Shown here one piece after another: positions 12,801-14,008 of a stretch of DNA of 14,008 nt. The position numbers were made by a program, and so were the translations under genes. The notes under the pieces are model-generated. The model was not told where the DNA came from and ran no database searches. It worked only from the letters and a program-made list of their open reading frames with translations. The DNA comes from Actinomycetota bacterium (GTDB taxonomy: Bacteria; Actinomycetota; Thermoleophilia; Gaiellales; Gaiellaceae), in contig JAFAIV010000027.1 in assembly GCA_019236545.1 (NCBI GenBank), forward strand, positions 1-14,008. The letters are read 5' to 3'. Every line of letters begins with the position of its first letter. The first letter of the stretch is position 1.

Positions 12801-13775
12801 CTAGTACTCCGCGAGCTCGCGCAGCCCGGCGACGACGTCGTCCACCTGCGGGATGAACGCCTTCTCGAGCGGCGGCGAGAACGGTACCGGCGTGTCCGGA
12901 GCTGCGATGCGCTTGACCGGCGCGTCGAGGTCCTCGAACGCCTCCTCCGCGATCGTCGCCGCGATCTCCGCGCCGAAGCCGCCGGTGCGCGTGTCCTCGT
13001 GGAGGACGAGCACCTTGGACGTCTTCCGCACCGACTCGAGCACCGCCGCGCGATCCCACGGCATGACGGTGCGCAGGTCGAGGATCTCGACCGAGACGCC
13101 GTCGTTCTCGAGCTGCTGCGCGGCCTCGGACGCGGTGTAGACCATCGCGCCCCACGTGATGACGCTGACGTCGTCGCCCGCGCGGTGGACGCGGGCCTTG
13201 CCGATCGGGGTCGTGTAGCGCTCCTCGGGCACCTCCGCCTTGATCCGGCGGTACAGGTGCTTGTGCTCGAAGAAGAGGACCGGGTTCGGGTCCTCGATCG
13301 CGCTGATCAGGAGGCCCTTCGCGTCCTCCGGCGTCGACGGGCAGACGCACTTGAGGCCGGGGATGTGCGCGAAGGACGACTCCGGGTTCTGGGAATGGAA
13401 AGGCCCGCCGGAGAAGCCGCCGCCGGACGGGAGGCGAAGGACGATCGGGATCGGCGTGCCGGCGCGCCAGCGCTGCTTCGCCGCGACCGTGACGAGGTGG
13501 TCCCACGCGCAGGAGACGAAGTCGGCGAACTGCATCTCGGCGACCGGCCGGAGCCCCATCATCGCGGCGCCGGTCGCGCCGCCGACGATCGCCGTCTCGG
13601 CGAGCGGCGCGTCGATCACGCGCCACGGACCGAACTCCTCCTGGAAGCCGAGCGAGACCTTGAACGCGCCGCCGTAGACACCGACGTCCTCGCCGATCAG
13701 GAAGACGCGGCGGTCGCGCCGCATCTCCGTCCGCAGCGCGTCGGAGATCGCCTGGAGATACGTCATCTCGGCCAT
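12801..13775 (-). CDS. 2-oxo acid dehydrogenase E1 component, beta subunit (branched-chain type likely)
   Basis: 324 residues, the usual length for a separate E1beta chain. With E1alpha it forms the thiamine-diphosphate-dependent heterotetramer that decarboxylates the 2-oxo acid and acylates the E2 lipoyl arm. Motifs: GEDVGVYGGAF (28-38), RVIDAPLAETAIVGGATGAAM (52-72) with the cofactor-activating Glu60, FADFVSCAWDHL (83-94), GPFHSQNPESSFAHIPGLKCVCPSTPEDAKGLL with conserved His127, and FFEHKHLYRRIKAEVPEE. The last block resembles branched-chain (2-oxoisovalerate) E1beta more than pyruvate E1beta, so branched-chain substrates are favoured but not proven. ATG at 13775 lies 2 bases after the E1alpha stop; the second Met (codon 4) is an alternative. 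The TAG stop overlaps the ribosome binding site of E2. Confidence 0.95.
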   Translation of the reverse strand: MAEMTYLQAISDALRTEMRRDRRVFLIGEDVGVYGGAFKVSLGFQEEFGPWRVIDAPLAETAIVGGATGAAMMGLRPVAEMQFADFVSCAWDHLVTVAAKQRWRAGTPIPIVLRLPSGGGFSGGPFHSQNPESSFAHIPGLKCVCPSTPEDAKGLLISAIEDPNPVLFFEHKHLYRRIKAEVPEERYTTPIGKARVHRAGDDVSVITWGAMVYTASEAAQQLENDGVSVEILDLRTVMPWDRAAVLESVRKTSKVLVLHEDTRTGGFGAEIAATIAEEAFEDLDAPVKRIAAPDTPVPFSPPLEKAFIPQVDDVVAGLRELAEY

Positions 13776-13777
13776 GG

Positions 13778-14008
13778 CTACTTGTGGTGCGGCGTGTCGA
13801 GGTCCTCGGGAGTCGCGTAGACCCCCTCGAGCAAGGACGACGGGTCGGGCAGCGGCGACTCCTCGGCGCGGCGGAGCGCCTCGTTCAGGAGCCGCTTCAC
13901 CTCCTCGCCGATCTCCGACTCCTCCTCGTCCGACAGGCTCGCGTTGTCGCGCAGCCAGGAGCGGAAGCGCTCGATCGGGTCCGACTCGGCCCAGCGCTCG
14001 AACATGAC
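13778..14008 (-). CDS. 2-oxo acid dehydrogenase E1 component, alpha subunit, C-terminal fragment at window edge
   Basis: Only the last 76 codons are in the window; the gene continues past base 14008. The visible protein, ...ERWAESDPIERFRSWLRDNASLSDEEESEIGEEVKRLLNEALRRAEESPLPDPSSLLEGVYATPEDL..., has the helical tail typical of E1alpha: a DPIERF(R)xxL block, an acidic helix and the PDPxxLxxxVYA ending. The thiamine-diphosphate site lies upstream, out of view. It is the first visible gene of the E1alpha-E1beta-E2-lipB series, with a 2-base gap to E1beta. The internal ATG at 14005 is not the true start, because the frame is open at the edge and the family is about 330-370 residues long. Confidence 0.9.
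   Translation of the reverse strand, partial: VMFERWAESDPIERFRSWLRDNASLSDEEESEIGEEVKRLLNEALRRAEESPLPDPSSLLEGVYATPEDLDTPHHK

Overview
The base composition is very GC-rich, with third codon positions almost all G or C. Several genes start with GTG, and gene content (class II fumarase, secreted S8 and S53 proteases, DHA2/TetR efflux pair, E1alpha-E1beta-E2-lipB operon) suggests a high-GC actinobacterium. My best guess is the class Thermoleophilia (Solirubrobacterales/Gaiellales). That placement is inferred from protein flavour, not from a marker gene.

Layout. Bases 1-1304 hold the 3' nine-tenths of fumC (+). Bases 1379-6964 (+) form an exported-protein block: a 1068-residue S8 subtilisin-like protease with a PA insert, a 440-bp gap holding an orphan signal-peptide-like mini-ORF and a structured leader, an S53 (sedolisin/kumamolisin-type) protease without a prodomain, a strong intrinsic terminator, and a 148-residue exported protein that looks leaderless. 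lipA (-) lies at 6961-7881. Divergent from it, 7968-9931 (+) carries a DHA2-type MFS exporter translationally coupled to a TetR regulator, with a clear dyad operator candidate in front. Next come a small frameshifted minus-strand gene (9909-10048) and a cupin gene (10107-10649, +). From 10646 to the right edge, everything is on the minus strand and reads E1alpha (partial) - E1beta - E2 - lipB, tightly packed as one operon.

How the genes work together. The right-hand operon makes the E1 and E2 parts of a 2-oxo acid dehydrogenase, most likely branched-chain type. LipB places octanoate on its lipoyl domain and LipA, 2.8 kb away, inserts the sulfurs. The MFS/TetR/cupin genes sit in opposite orientation between lipB and lipA, as if inserted between once-adjacent lipoate genes. 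Both lip genes end on a palindromic CTAG shared with the stop codon of the gene facing them. The exported proteases could supply peptides and amino acids, but no regulatory link to the dehydrogenase is visible.

I found no transposon, phage, CRISPR or RNA gene, and no system I would call wholly new. The least ordinary items are the frameshifted small gene, the RNA structures in front of both protease genes, the leaderless exported gene whose -35 overlaps a terminator T-tract, the prodomain-less S53 protease and the TetR operator.
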